Assembly (NCBI RefSeq): GCF_013404595.1
Contig: NZ_JABVAX010000003.1
Location: 310,001-374,000, forward strand
Source of the DNA: Jannaschia marina
Lineage (GTDB): Bacteria; Pseudomonadota; Alphaproteobacteria; Rhodobacterales; Rhodobacteraceae
Direction: 5' to 3'
Length of the DNA stretch: 64,000 nucleotides
Positions within the stretch are counted from its first letter, which is position 1. Every line of letters starts with the position of its first letter. The translations under genes and the position numbers were made by a program. The notes under the pieces were generated by a model. That model searched no databases. It saw only the letters and a program-made list of their open reading frames with translations, and had not been told where the DNA came from. Of the stretch, positions 43,460 through 52,099 are shown one piece after another.

Positions 43460-44680
43460 TCAGGCCGTGGGCCGCGCCGTCCGGAGCCACAGAAGCGCCC
43501 CGAGCGCCAGCACCAGGAACGGCACCATAGCGTAGTTCACCGCGGCCCACCCCGTCTCGGCGTCGACGGCCGACCCCATGAGCCCGCCCGAGGAGAAGGA
43601 GGCGAGCGTCACCATTCCGTAGACGAGCGTATCGTTCAGCCCCTGAACGGTCCCGCGCTCGTGGGGCGCGTGGTTTTCGGTCAGCATGGTCGTCGCGCCG
43701 ATGAAGCCGAAGTTCCAGCCGATCCCCAGCAGGATCAATGCGCCGTAGAAATTGGCGAGCTCCACCCCCGAAAGCGCCATCCCCCCGGCCGCTCCGAGAA
43801 GGAGCAGGCCAAGTGTGATGACACGGGTCGTCCCGAAACGGTTGATGAGATGACCGGTGAAGAAGCTCGGCCCGTACATGGCGATCACGTGGAACATCAC
43901 GATGTTCGACGCGTCCGTCACCGCGAAGCCGCAGCCCACCACGGCGAGTGGCGTCGAGGTCATCACGAGGTTCATCAGCGCATAGGCGACCATGCCGCAG
44001 ATGATCGACACGAGGATCGCGGGCGTCCGCAGCAACTCGCCCCGTGTCCGGCCCCGCGCCGCGCCCTCGGCCGGCGGCGGCGGTTTCGGGATGTCGAGCA
44101 GCAGGAAGATCCACATGCCGACGGCATTCATCGCGAAGATCGCCGCATAGGTGGCGAGGAAGGGAACGAGCATCGCGCTCTCGGTCGAGGTGACGACCAT
44201 GCGCGCGATGAAGGCCGAGACGAGCCCGCCGGCCATGACGTAGCTGATCGCCTTCGGGCGGAAGCTGTCCGAGGCGGTGTCGGTCGCCGCGAAGCGGTAG
44301 AAACCCAGCGTCGACATGTAGATCCCGGTCAGGTACGCGCCCGCCAGGAAGAGCCAGAACTGCCCCGTCACCAGCGCCAGCATCGAGAGCGCGGCCCCCG
44401 ACGCCCCGGCCCCCGCGCCCAGCATGAAGCCGAAGCGCCGGCCGCGCCGCTGCATCAGGGGCGAGATCCAGGGGGCCGTCGTCATCGAACCGAAGACGAT
44501 CAGGCTGATCGGCATGGTCGCGAGGAGCGGCGTCGGCGCGATGGTCATGCCCACGAGCCCCGCGACGGTGAAGATGATCCCGAGTTGCGAGCCGAGGAAG
44601 GCCTGCGCCACGACGAGCACGGCCACGTTGCGCTTGGCACGGGTGTCGTCGGGCAGGGCGGAGGCGGCAGCGTCGGTCAT
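43460..44680 (-). CDS. MFS transporter
   Basis: A 406-residue major facilitator protein with about twelve helices and a central loop (IPKPPPPAEGAARGRTRG). The RGRRFGF segment near residue 80 fits the MFS loop 2-3 motif in degenerate form, and NFGFIGATTMLTENHAPHERGTVQG near 305-330 is a typical hydrophobic plus loop pattern of drug/metabolite exporters. Substrate unknown. The ATG at 44680 has AGGGTG upstream; a GTG at 44689 is the alternative. It starts 52 nt downstream of cobB on the same strand, so a cobalamin link is possible but not supported by motif. Confidence 0.8.
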   Translation of the reverse strand: MTDAAASALPDDTRAKRNVAVLVVAQAFLGSQLGIIFTVAGLVGMTIAPTPLLATMPISLIVFGSMTTAPWISPLMQRRGRRFGFMLGAGAGASGAALSMLALVTGQFWLFLAGAYLTGIYMSTLGFYRFAATDTASDSFRPKAISYVMAGGLVSAFIARMVVTSTESAMLVPFLATYAAIFAMNAVGMWIFLLLDIPKPPPPAEGAARGRTRGELLRTPAILVSIICGMVAYALMNLVMTSTPLAVVGCGFAVTDASNIVMFHVIAMYGPSFFTGHLINRFGTTRVITLGLLLLGAAGGMALSGVELANFYGALILLGIGWNFGFIGATTMLTENHAPHERGTVQGLNDTLVYGMVTLASFSSGGLMGSAVDAETGWAAVNYAMVPFLVLALGALLWLRTARPTA

Positions 44681-44732
44681 GGGCGGCACCCTAGGCCCCG
44701 TCCGGGGGCAGGGCCAGCGCCGGATTGTACCC

Positions 44733-46001
44733 TTACGTGCGACCTCTACGCGCAGCCGGGTCGCCCGGCGCGATCACATGGGCGAAGGAGCCGCAGGCCG
44801 CTCCGTCGCGCAGACCCATGGGCGGCAGTGCCGTGCCTTCCGCATCCCGGGCCTTGAAGAGCGGTGTGCCCTCCGCGCGCAGGGTCGTCGCGTAGTGGAA
44901 CTCGTGCCCGAGCGAGGTCCCGGGAAAAGGTCCGTGGGACGCGTCGAGGTGCCTGTAGCCGAGGTGGAGCCGGCGCGTGGCAAAGCTGGTCTCGAGCCGC
45001 AAGAGCCCGGCCATCGCGTGGCGCCTGCCCTCCGCATCGACGAGACCATCGCCCATAACCATGTATCCGCCGCATTCGCCGTAGACGGCCCGGTCCGTCA
45101 GCGAGCCGAGAAATCGACGGTTGGCGGCAAGCCGGCCGGCGTGCAGCTCGGGGTAGCCGCCCGGCAGGATGACGAGGTCGGCCGGCGGAGCGGCCTCGTC
45201 GGCCAGCGGCGAGAAGGTGACGATCTCCGCCCCCGCCGCGTGCCAGCCCTCGGCCAGATGCGGATAGGCGAAGGCGAAGGCCGCGTCGCTGGCGAGGGCG
45301 ATCCGCTGGGCTGGCGGCGGCAGGGGCACGCGGCCTGCATCGGGGAGCGGCGTAGCGAGGGCGCAGAGCGCGTCGAGGTCGACGGCCCCGCCCACGACCC
45401 GGCCCGCATGATCGAGGAAGGCGGCGAGGTCCGGATGCTCCCCGGCCTGCACGAGGCCGAGGTGGCGCGACGGCGTGGCGAGCGCCGCGTCGCGCGGCAC
45501 GACACCCAGAACGGGCAGGGGGCAGGCGCGGCGCAGCATGGCGGCATGCCGGTCGCTGCCGACCCGGTTCAGGATGACGCCGACGATGCGGACCTGCGGG
45601 TCATGGGCCGCGAACCCCGCGACGAGCGGTGCGAGCGATTGCGCCATGCGCGCCGCGTCGATCACGAGGACGACCGGCAGGTGAAGTTGCCGCGCGAGGT
45701 CGGCCACGGCACCGCGCCCGTCGGGCGGCGCGCCGTCGAAAAGGCCCATCGCGCCTTCGATCAGCAGCAGGCCGTCGCCCGCCGCGAGCCCCGCGATCAT
45801 CTCGGGCGGCATCGCCCATGCATCGAGGTTGAGGCAGGACCGTCCGCAGGCCGCCGCGTGGAAGCGCGGGTCGATGTAGTCCGGCCCCGATTTCGCGCCC
45901 CGCACGGCCATGCCCCGATTCCGGAGCGCGCGCAGGAGGCCGAGCGTCACGGTGGTCTTGCCGCTGCCGGAGGCGGGCGCGGCGAGGATCAGGCCCAGCA
46001 T
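44733..46001 (-). CDS. cobB: Cobyrinate/hydrogenobyrinate a,c-diamide synthase
   Basis: Amidates the a and c side chains of the corrin ring with glutamine and ATP. The 422-residue protein has an N-terminal P-loop ASGSGKTT near 10-17 with GPDYIDP and EGAMGLFDG, and a C-terminal class I glutaminase domain with GGYPELHAGRL and the nucleophile C310 in YGECGGYMVMG. The C-terminal HEFHY (GLGHEFHYATT-like SLGHEFHYATT) carries the catalytic histidine. CobB (aerobic) and CbiA (anaerobic) are hard to separate by sequence; an alphaproteobacterial host favours CobB. It lies 42 nt after cobA. Confidence 0.92.
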   Translation of the reverse strand: MLGLILAAPASGSGKTTVTLGLLRALRNRGMAVRGAKSGPDYIDPRFHAAACGRSCLNLDAWAMPPEMIAGLAAGDGLLLIEGAMGLFDGAPPDGRGAVADLARQLHLPVVLVIDAARMAQSLAPLVAGFAAHDPQVRIVGVILNRVGSDRHAAMLRRACPLPVLGVVPRDAALATPSRHLGLVQAGEHPDLAAFLDHAGRVVGGAVDLDALCALATPLPDAGRVPLPPPAQRIALASDAAFAFAYPHLAEGWHAAGAEIVTFSPLADEAAPPADLVILPGGYPELHAGRLAANRRFLGSLTDRAVYGECGGYMVMGDGLVDAEGRRHAMAGLLRLETSFATRRLHLGYRHLDASHGPFPGTSLGHEFHYATTLRAEGTPLFKARDAEGTALPPMGLRDGAACGSFAHVIAPGDPAARRGRT

Positions 46002-46043
46002 CGGGCGGCGCGATATGAGTGTTCTGGAAGCAGGGACGCCGCC

Positions 46044-46898
46044 TCAGCCCGCTTCGGCCGGGCGGCGCAGGTCGAGCGGGTCGAGGTTGCGCGGCGCTTC
46101 GCCCGCGGCCTGCGCCCGCCAGTCGAGCGCCTGCCGCAGGGCCACGGCCATCCCGATGCAGATGATCGCTGGCGGCTCTAGCCCGGCGGCCGCAATATCG
46201 GCCTCGACGCGACCGAGCGTCGTCTCGATCGTGCGCTGCTCCTCCAGCGTGGCCGTCGTCGTGACGGCGACGGGCTCCGAAGGCGCACGGCCGGCGGCGA
46301 TGAGCTTCGCGGCGATCTCCTCGATGTGCTTCATGCCCATGTAGATCACGATTACCTGGCTGCCGCGCGCGATCCCGGCCCAGTCGAGCGCGGTCGGCGT
46401 GTCACCCCTGCGGTCGTGGCCCGTCACGAAGGTGACCGACTGGTTCACGTCGCGGTGGGTGACGGGGATCCCGGCATAGGCGAGGCCCGCGATTCCCGCG
46501 GTGATGCCGGGCACGATGCGGATCGGGATGCCGTGCTGCACGAGTGTCTGCGCTTCCTCCCCGCCGCGCCCGAAAACGAAGGGATCGCCGCCCTTGAGCC
46601 GCAGCACCCGCTTGCCCGCACGCGCCAGTTCGACGAGGTGGAGCGAGATGTCGCGCTGCTTGGCGGAGGGCTTGCCGCCGCGTTTCCCGGCGTAGATCTT
46701 CTCGGCCTGCGGGGCCCAATCGAGGATGCCCTCGGCCACAAGCGCATCATAGACGATCACGTCCGCCTGCCGCATCGCGTTGATCGCGTGCAGCGTCAGA
46801 AGCCCCGGATCACCGGGACCGGCCCCGCAGAGCCAGACCCAGCCGGGCTCCAGCTCGGGCCACGCGTGGCCCGCGGGAAGGGGGAGTCGGTCGTCCAT
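46044..46898 (-). CDS. cobA: Uroporphyrinogen-III C-methyltransferase
   Basis: Methylates uroporphyrinogen III at C2 and C7 with SAM to precorrin-2, the branch point to cobalamin and siroheme. The 284-residue protein has WLCGAGPGDPGLLTLHAINAMRQADVIVYDALV near 22-54, the AGKRGGKPSAKQRDISLHLVELA segment and RLKGGDPFVFGRGGEEAQTL, all SUMT signatures, then VTFVTGHDR and VIYMGMKH. No CysG-type dehydrogenase/ferrochelatase domain is fused. Divergent from cbiD over 84 bp. Confidence 0.93.
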   Translation of the reverse strand: MDDRLPLPAGHAWPELEPGWVWLCGAGPGDPGLLTLHAINAMRQADVIVYDALVAEGILDWAPQAEKIYAGKRGGKPSAKQRDISLHLVELARAGKRVLRLKGGDPFVFGRGGEEAQTLVQHGIPIRIVPGITAGIAGLAYAGIPVTHRDVNQSVTFVTGHDRRGDTPTALDWAGIARGSQVIVIYMGMKHIEEIAAKLIAAGRAPSEPVAVTTTATLEEQRTIETTLGRVEADIAAAGLEPPAIICIGMAVALRQALDWRAQAAGEAPRNLDPLDLRRPAEAG

Positions 46899-46982
46899 GC
46901 CTCCTTATGGCCCGCCGTGGCCGTCGCGAAAAGCCGCTCCGCGACCATTGGCGGGGCCGGGGCGGCATGGCATCAGGGGCGG

Positions 46983-47996
46983 ATGGACGACACGCCCAAA
47001 CTGCGCCGCGGCTGGACGACCGGGGCCTGCGCCACGGCGGCCTGCAAGGCGGCGTTGCAGGGGCTGTGGGGCGGCGCGGTGCCGGCGCGGGTGACGATCC
47101 GCCTGCCGAAGGGCGAGACGCCGACATTCGAAATCGTGAACCCCGGGCCCGCGACGGCGGGTGTCCTGAAGGACGCGGGCGACGATCCGGACGTGACCCA
47201 CGGGGCCGAGATCCGGGTGTCGGTCGCGCCCTCGGGCGGCGGCGTCGTCTTTCGCGCGGGCGAGGGGGTCGGGACGGTCACGAAGCCGGGCCTGCCGATC
47301 GCGGTGGGGGAGCCGGCGATCAACCCGGTGCCCCGCGCCATGATGGACGAGGTCGTAGCGGAGCTCGCCGCCGACTACGGGCGCGCGCCGGATGTGGAAA
47401 TCACCGTCTCCGTCCCGGGGGGCGCGGCGCTGGCGGCGAAGACGTGGAACCCCCGGCTCGGTATCGCCGGCGGCCTGTCGATCCTCGGGACGACGGGCAT
47501 CGTGCGGCCCTTCTCCTGCGCGGCCTGGATCGCCTCGATCCATCGGGGCATCGACGTGGCGCGGGCCGACGGGCTGAGTCATGTGGCGGGCTGCACCGGG
47601 GCGACGTCGGAGCGGGTGGTGCAGGCGCTCCACGGGTTGCCGGATCACGCGATGCTCGACATGGGCGACTTCGCGGGCGGGATGCTGAAATACCTGCGCC
47701 GCCATCCGATCGACCGGGTGACGGTGGGCGGAGGCATCGGCAAGATGGCGAAGCTGGCGCAGGGGGCGATGGATCTGCACTCGGGCCGCAGCCAGGTGGA
47801 TTTCATGGCTCTATCCGATTGGGTGGGCGCGGACCTGACCGGTTGCAACACCGCGCTCGAGGCCGTGACTCGGGTGCCGGCGTTGGCAGGCGTCGTGGCG
47901 AAGCGGGCGCGGGCGCAGGTCGAGACGATGATCGACGCGCGGGTCGATACGGTGGTCATCGACCGGTCGGGGGAGGTGCTGGCCCGTGAGGGGTAG
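46983..47996 (+). CDS. cbiD: Cobalt-precorrin-5B (C1)-methyltransferase CbiD
   Basis: Methylates C1 of the corrin macrocycle with SAM. The 337-residue protein opens with LRRGWTTGACATAACKAALQ, the CbiD hallmark, and continues with NPGPATAGVLKDAGDDPDVTHG, GEPAINPVPRAMM, GLSILGTTGIVRPFS and GNGGGIGKM-like VTVGGGIGKMAKLAQG. CbiD belongs to the anaerobic (early cobalt) route; finding it in an organism with otherwise aerobic-type genes suggests it replaces CobF. The ATG at 46983 starts the family block. It overlaps cobK by 11 nt. Confidence 0.9.
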   Translation: MDDTPKLRRGWTTGACATAACKAALQGLWGGAVPARVTIRLPKGETPTFEIVNPGPATAGVLKDAGDDPDVTHGAEIRVSVAPSGGGVVFRAGEGVGTVTKPGLPIAVGEPAINPVPRAMMDEVVAELAADYGRAPDVEITVSVPGGAALAAKTWNPRLGIAGGLSILGTTGIVRPFSCAAWIASIHRGIDVARADGLSHVAGCTGATSERVVQALHGLPDHAMLDMGDFAGGMLKYLRRHPIDRVTVGGGIGKMAKLAQGAMDLHSGRSQVDFMALSDWVGADLTGCNTALEAVTRVPALAGVVAKRARAQVETMIDARVDTVVIDRSGEVLAREG

Positions 47997-48717
47997 GGTG
48001 CTGATCCTCGCCGGGACGGCCGAGGCACGGGCGGTCTGCGATGCCTGCGCACACCACGACGTCCTGGCCTCGCTCGCCGGGGCGACGGCGTGCCCCCTCG
48101 ACCTCGGCGTGCCGACGCGCCGGGGTGGCTTCGGCGGCGACGCGGGGTTTCGCGCGGCGCTCGATGGCGTCTCCGCCGTCCTCGACGCGACGCATCCCTT
48201 CGCCGCCCGGATCACCGCGCGAACCGTCCGCATTTGCGCCGAGGCGGGCGTCCCCTACCTGCGCCTAACCCGCCCTGCGTGGACGGGCGACTGGATTCGC
48301 CACGCGGATGCCGCCGCCGCGGCCACGGCCACGGCCCTGCCGCCGGGGGCGCGCGTCTTTCTGGCAACAGGCCCGGGGTCGCTCGACCCCTTCCTGAACC
48401 GTGGTCTCACTCTCTTCTGCCGACGCATCGACCCGGCTCCGCCGCAGGACGGCGTGGACTGGATCATCGGCCGCCCGCCCTTTGCCGAACCCGCGGAGCG
48501 CGCGCTTTTCGCGCGCCTAGGGATCACCCATCTCGTCACCAAGAACGCGGGTGGCGACGCATCCAAGCTCGACGCCGCCCGCGCCCTTGGGCTTGCCATT
48601 CACATGATCGACCGGCCCCCGAACCCGGGCGGAGAGGAAACCCATGACATCGACCGCGCCATCGTCTTCGTCCACGCCCACGCCCGGCAATTGGCGGATC
48701 ATCGAGACCGAGGCTGA
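47986..48717 (+). CDS. cobK: Precorrin-6A reductase CobK/CbiJ
   Basis: Reduces precorrin-6A to 6B with NADPH. The 243-residue protein begins RVLILAGTAEARAVCDAC, has VSAVLDATHPFAARITART (the substrate region DATHPFA) and LFLATGPG-type VFLATGPGSLDPF, then ITHLVTKNAGGDASKLDAARALGLAIHMIDRPP, the typical C-terminal nucleotide region (KxxGxxS/A-K). The GTG at 47986 is chosen: GGGAGG lies 9 nt upstream and it overlaps cbiD by 11 nt. Its last 74 nt overlap the next gene in another frame, longer than usual. Confidence 0.9.
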   Translation: MRGRVLILAGTAEARAVCDACAHHDVLASLAGATACPLDLGVPTRRGGFGGDAGFRAALDGVSAVLDATHPFAARITARTVRICAEAGVPYLRLTRPAWTGDWIRHADAAAAATATALPPGARVFLATGPGSLDPFLNRGLTLFCRRIDPAPPQDGVDWIIGRPPFAEPAERALFARLGITHLVTKNAGGDASKLDAARALGLAIHMIDRPPNPGGEETHDIDRAIVFVHAHARQLADHRDRG

Positions 48718-49315
48718 CGTCGCCGAGGGGGCGGCCTGGCTCGCGCGGGAAGACCCGCGCCTCGCCGCCGCGCTCGCGCGCACGGGCACGCCACCGCTGC
48801 GCCGCCGGCCCGACGGGTATGCGGCGCTTCTCGGCGCGATCGTGAGCCAGCAGGTCTCGGTCGCCTCCGCCAATGCCATCGTCGCCCGCTGCGAGGCCGG
48901 CGGGCTCTGCGACCCGGCGATCGTTCGCGCGGCGAGCGACGACGACATGCGCGCCTGCGGCCTCTCGCGCCAGAAGATCCGCTACATCCGCTCTCTCGCC
49001 GAAGCACGGATCGACTTCGACGCCCTCCGCCATGCACCGACGGACGAGGTGATCGCCACGCTCACGCAGGTCGCCGGCGTGGGCCGCTGGACGGCGGAGA
49101 TCTACGCGATGTTCTCGCTCGGTCACGCCGACGTCTTCGCTCCGAACGACCTTGCCCTGCAGGAGGCCGCACGCGACATCCTCAATCTGCCCGAGCGCCC
49201 GAAGGAAAAGGAGCTGCGCGCGCTCGCCGAGGCCTGGGCCCCCTGGCGTGCGGTTGCGGCACGGCTGCTCTTTGCCTACTACGCCCTGATGAAGAAGCGG
49301 GAGGGCATCCGATGA
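48644..49315 (+). CDS. DNA-3-methyladenine glycosylase II-like (HhH-GPD)
   Basis: A 223-residue base-excision repair glycosylase of the AlkA/MAG family, removing alkylated purines. The helix-hairpin-helix is LTQVAGVGRWTAEIYAMFS near 140-158 and the catalytic aspartate is D169 in HADVFAPNDLALQ. YAALLGAIVSQQVSVASANAI is the conserved helix of the family. A good Shine-Dalgarno (GGAGAGG) precedes the ATG at 48644, so the 74-nt overlap with cobK seems real. ATGA overlap with the following esterase gene. Confidence 0.88.
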   Translation: MTSTAPSSSSTPTPGNWRIIETEADVAEGAAWLAREDPRLAAALARTGTPPLRRRPDGYAALLGAIVSQQVSVASANAIVARCEAGGLCDPAIVRAASDDDMRACGLSRQKIRYIRSLAEARIDFDALRHAPTDEVIATLTQVAGVGRWTAEIYAMFSLGHADVFAPNDLALQEAARDILNLPERPKEKELRALAEAWAPWRAVAARLLFAYYALMKKREGIR

Positions 49316-49968
49316 CACTGCGCCACGAACGCCGGGGGCCGGATGCGCCGGAACGGCTGGTCATCTTCCTGCATGGCTACGGGGCGAACGCGGCCGACCT
49401 GATCGGCCTGGCCGACCCCCTGATGCCGCATATGCCCGCCACCGCCTTCCTGTCGCCCGACGCGCCCGAAGCCTGCGCCGGGGCGCCCATGGGGTTCCAG
49501 TGGTTCCCGATCCCCTGGATCGACGGCTCCTCCGAGGAGGACGCGATGGCCGGGATGGAGCGCGCGGTCGAGGAACTCGACGCCTGGCTCGCCGATGTGA
49601 TGGCCGCCGAGGGCGTTGGCCCCGAGCAGGTGATCCTCTTCGGGTTCAGCCAGGGCACGATGATGGCGCTCCACGTCGGACCCCGGCGCACCGAGAGCTT
49701 TGCCGGCATCGTCGGCTTCTCGGGACGGCTCCTGAAGCCCGAGGATCTGGCGGAGGACGCGAGGTCGAAGCCGCCGGTTCTCCTCGTCCACGGGGACATG
49801 GACGACGTCGTCCCGATCCAGTCGCTCCCCGAGGCGGCCGAGGCGCTCGAGGCGGCGGGCTTCGAGCGGGTCTATGCCCATGTGATGAAGGGCACGGCGC
49901 ACGGCATCGCGCCCGACGGACTACAGGTCGCGCTCGCCTTCATGCGGGACGTGTTCGGGATCGAGTAG
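49312..49968 (+). CDS. Phospholipase/carboxylesterase-family alpha/beta hydrolase
   Basis: A 218-residue esterase of the Abhydrolase_2 (acyl-protein thioesterase/carboxylesterase) family, cytoplasmic. The oxyanion region is IFLHGYGANAADLIGLA, the nucleophile S113 is in ILFGFSQGTMMAL, the acid in VHGDMDDVVP near 164 and the histidine in GTAHGIAPDG near 195. WFPIPWIDGSS is typical of the family substrate lid. It is coupled to the glycosylase by ATGA. The natural substrate is unknown. Confidence 0.9.
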   Translation: MTLRHERRGPDAPERLVIFLHGYGANAADLIGLADPLMPHMPATAFLSPDAPEACAGAPMGFQWFPIPWIDGSSEEDAMAGMERAVEELDAWLADVMAAEGVGPEQVILFGFSQGTMMALHVGPRRTESFAGIVGFSGRLLKPEDLAEDARSKPPVLLVHGDMDDVVPIQSLPEAAEALEAAGFERVYAHVMKGTAHGIAPDGLQVALAFMRDVFGIE

Positions 49969-50149
49969 GGCACGCACCGGCGCGCCGGCGGCCCGGGCTT
50001 GGCTGCGCCGTCAGAAAACCGTCACAGCCCCTTGCTATCCGGCCCCCATATAGAGGCTTGTCTGGTTTCGATCCCCAGATATAGTCGTCGCAACAGGGGC
50101 CGCGTGCCCGAGATCCGGGCGCGTCGCCCCCCAATCAGGAGGGCGTGGA

Positions 50150-50767
50150 ATGACCGCTCTGTTGCAGGGGGCCTCGACCGGGTCCGGCCCCGACTTCAGG
50201 ACCGAATTCACCCGCGATCCCGCGGGCCTGAAACACTTCCCCGCGCTCGTCCTGAACGCGGACTACCGCCCGCTGTCCTACTATCCGCTCTCGCTCTGGC
50301 CCTGGCAGGATGCGGTTAAGGCGGCCTTCCTCGAACGCGTCACCATCGTGTCGGAATACGAGGAGGTCGTGCGCTCGCCCACGACCGAGATCCGCATCCC
50401 CTCCGTCGTCGTCCTCAAGGATTACGTGGCCCCCCAGCGGCGCGTGGCCTTCACGCGCTTCAACCTCTTCCTGCGCGACGAATTCGCCTGCCAGTACTGC
50501 GGCTCCAAGGGCGATTTGACCTTCGATCATGTCGTCCCCCGCGCGCGCGGAGGCGTCACCAGCTGGGAAAACGTCGTCGCGGCCTGCGGGCGCTGCAATC
50601 TGCGGAAGGGCTCGAAGTCGCTTAAGCAGGTCGGCTTCACCCTGCGCAAGACACCTTGCCGCCCTGGCGCGGCGCAGCTGATGAACCTCGGGCGGAAGTT
50701 CCCGCCGAACTACCTGCACGAGAGCTGGATGGACTTCCTCTACTGGGATGCAGAGCTGGAGGCCTGA
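50150..50767 (+). CDS. HNH endonuclease-domain protein
   Basis: A 205-residue protein widespread in alphaproteobacteria as a stand-alone HNH protein. An N-terminal part (about 25-100: FPALVLNADYRPLSYYPLSLWPWQDAVKAAFLERV) is joined to an HNH domain with zinc cysteines C114 and C117 in FACQYCGSKGDL, the catalytic DH in LTFDHVVPRARGG, N in WENVVAACGRCNLRKG, and a second Cys pair. Not linked to restriction or phage genes here. Nuclease activity is inferred from motifs only. AGGAGGG precedes the ATG. Its last 28 nt overlap the convergent neighbour. Confidence 0.9.
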   Translation: MTALLQGASTGSGPDFRTEFTRDPAGLKHFPALVLNADYRPLSYYPLSLWPWQDAVKAAFLERVTIVSEYEEVVRSPTTEIRIPSVVVLKDYVAPQRRVAFTRFNLFLRDEFACQYCGSKGDLTFDHVVPRARGGVTSWENVVAACGRCNLRKGSKSLKQVGFTLRKTPCRPGAAQLMNLGRKFPPNYLHESWMDFLYWDAELEA

Positions 50768-51663
50768 GCGCCCGCCCAGGCGCAGGACGAGAGGCGCGCG
50801 ATGGCGGGCTCCTCCGTCTGGTCCCAGAGGTACTTCGTGAGGTCGATGGCCCGTGCGGCATCCGCCATGGCGCGCGGGCTCCCGCTGTAACGTTCGGGCG
50901 CGAGCAGCCCCGCGACGGGCGAGCGGGCAAGCTGCACCGGATCGGTCGTCGCGGAGGCGAAGATCGCGCCGACGCAGGCCGGGATTTCGGTTTCGCCGCA
51001 GGCACTGCGGCAGAAGGTCACGAAGGGCGCGACTTCGGGCAAGTCGGCGAGCCGCGCGCCTTCCGACACCATGCGATCGGGATCGGCGGCGGCGTCGGGC
51101 GGGTAGAGGTCGGTCCGGCGCGCATCCAGGTCGACATTTGCGATCTCGTTTTCGATCAACTGCCGCAATCCCGGCGCGGCCGCCGCGAGCCGCGCGCCGG
51201 CCTGCGGATGGGTGGCCACGGCAAGCGCGCCTGTCCAGTCGCCGGAAGAAATATAGCCGGGCCATGCCGCCTCGACCGTCGCCACTTCGCCCATCTCCAG
51301 AAGAGCAAGCAGCGCCTGCCCCTTGCCGATTGGTCGCGTCGCCCCGTCGAACGCGGCGGCGCGGGCGTCCGTTTCCGCGGCGACGGCGGTCCAGCTCTTT
51401 CCCGAGAGGCCGCCCGGCGCGCGCAGCAGCGCGTTGCGTTCCCGGCGGGGCAGGGCGGAAACCTCGGGGGGCCAGTGGGCGGCTTGCGTGGCGATCTGGC
51501 CGAGGAAGAGCTGCGCGTCGACGTCCCCGGCCTCGGCGAGGGTGCGGAAGCTCTCGAGCGCGGCCATGTCCTCACCCGCGAGCCACATGTCGAGGGCGGT
51601 TTCGAAGTCCTCCGCGACGGCGGGGCCAGCGAGGGCCAGGAGGAGGGCAAGGGGTTTCAGCAT
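50740..51663 (-). CDS. Exported protein with weak Sel1/TPR-like helices
   Basis: A 307-residue secreted or periplasmic protein: signal peptide MLKPLALLLALAGPAVA (cut after residue 17), then an ALDMWLAGEDMAALESFRTLAEAGDVDAQLFLGQIA stretch (about 23-58) resembling one Sel1-like repeat, followed by a largely alpha-helical acidic body. Two cysteines in CRSACGETEIPAC could pair. I cannot assign a function. It ends 28 nt inside the convergent HNH gene and starts 8 nt downstream of the cupin gene on the same strand, so it may be the end of the eno-to-cupin transcript. Confidence 0.75.
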   Translation of the reverse strand: MLKPLALLLALAGPAVAEDFETALDMWLAGEDMAALESFRTLAEAGDVDAQLFLGQIATQAAHWPPEVSALPRRERNALLRAPGGLSGKSWTAVAAETDARAAAFDGATRPIGKGQALLALLEMGEVATVEAAWPGYISSGDWTGALAVATHPQAGARLAAAAPGLRQLIENEIANVDLDARRTDLYPPDAAADPDRMVSEGARLADLPEVAPFVTFCRSACGETEIPACVGAIFASATTDPVQLARSPVAGLLAPERYSGSPRAMADAARAIDLTKYLWDQTEEPAIARLSSCAWAGAQASSSASQ

Positions 51664-51670
51664 ATCGGCC

Positions 51671-52099
51671 TCATCCGCGGGGAATGTCGAAATCGGGCGG
51701 TGCGAGCGTGAACCCCGCGAAGTCGAAGCCGGGCGAGACGGTGCAGCTGATCAGCGTCCAGTCGCCCGTCGTGCGCGCCGCCTGCCAATGATCCTTCGGC
51801 ACGATCCCCTGAAACGCCATCCGCGCCATGTCGGGGCCAAGCAGATGCTCGACCGCCGGTCCCGCGTCGTCGGGCGATACGCTGAGGACGAGGGGCGCGC
51901 CCGCATGCCAGAACCACAGCTCGTCCGCGTCGACCCGGTGCCAGTGGCTGCCCTCGCCGTCCCGCAGGAGGAACAGGATCGCCGTGCCCGCCGGTCGTGC
52001 GCCCGGGGCGGCCTCCGACACGAAGGTCTGGCGGTAGAAGCCGCCTTCGGGATGCGGTGCGAGCGCCAGCCGCTCGATGATGTCCTCCGCGGTCGTCAT
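51671..52099 (-). CDS. Cupin-superfamily DUF985 protein
   Basis: A 142-residue cupin_5 (DUF985) protein. The hallmark motifs are APHPEGGFYRQTF near the N-terminus, ILFLLRDGEGSHWHRVDADELWFWHAG (metal-binding HWHRxxxxE) and PPDFDIP at the end. Function unknown; related proteins bind metal and perhaps sugars or polysaccharide derivatives. The ATG at 52099 overlaps the stop of the EamA transporter gene upstream (ATGA), so the two are translated together. Confidence 0.87.
   Translation of the reverse strand: MTTAEDIIERLALAPHPEGGFYRQTFVSEAAPGARPAGTAILFLLRDGEGSHWHRVDADELWFWHAGAPLVLSVSPDDAGPAVEHLLGPDMARMAFQGIVPKDHWQAARTTGDWTLISCTVSPGFDFAGFTLAPPDFDIPRG

Noticed and set aside
46899..46982. Cobalamin riboswitch between cobA and cbiD
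   Set aside because: The gap is 84 bp, too short for a B12 riboswitch, and no B12-box-like sequence is visible.
50150..50767. Restriction-modification or phage-defence role for the HNH protein
   Set aside because: No methyltransferase, helicase or other defence gene nearby; this HNH type is a common single chromosomal gene in alphaproteobacteria.
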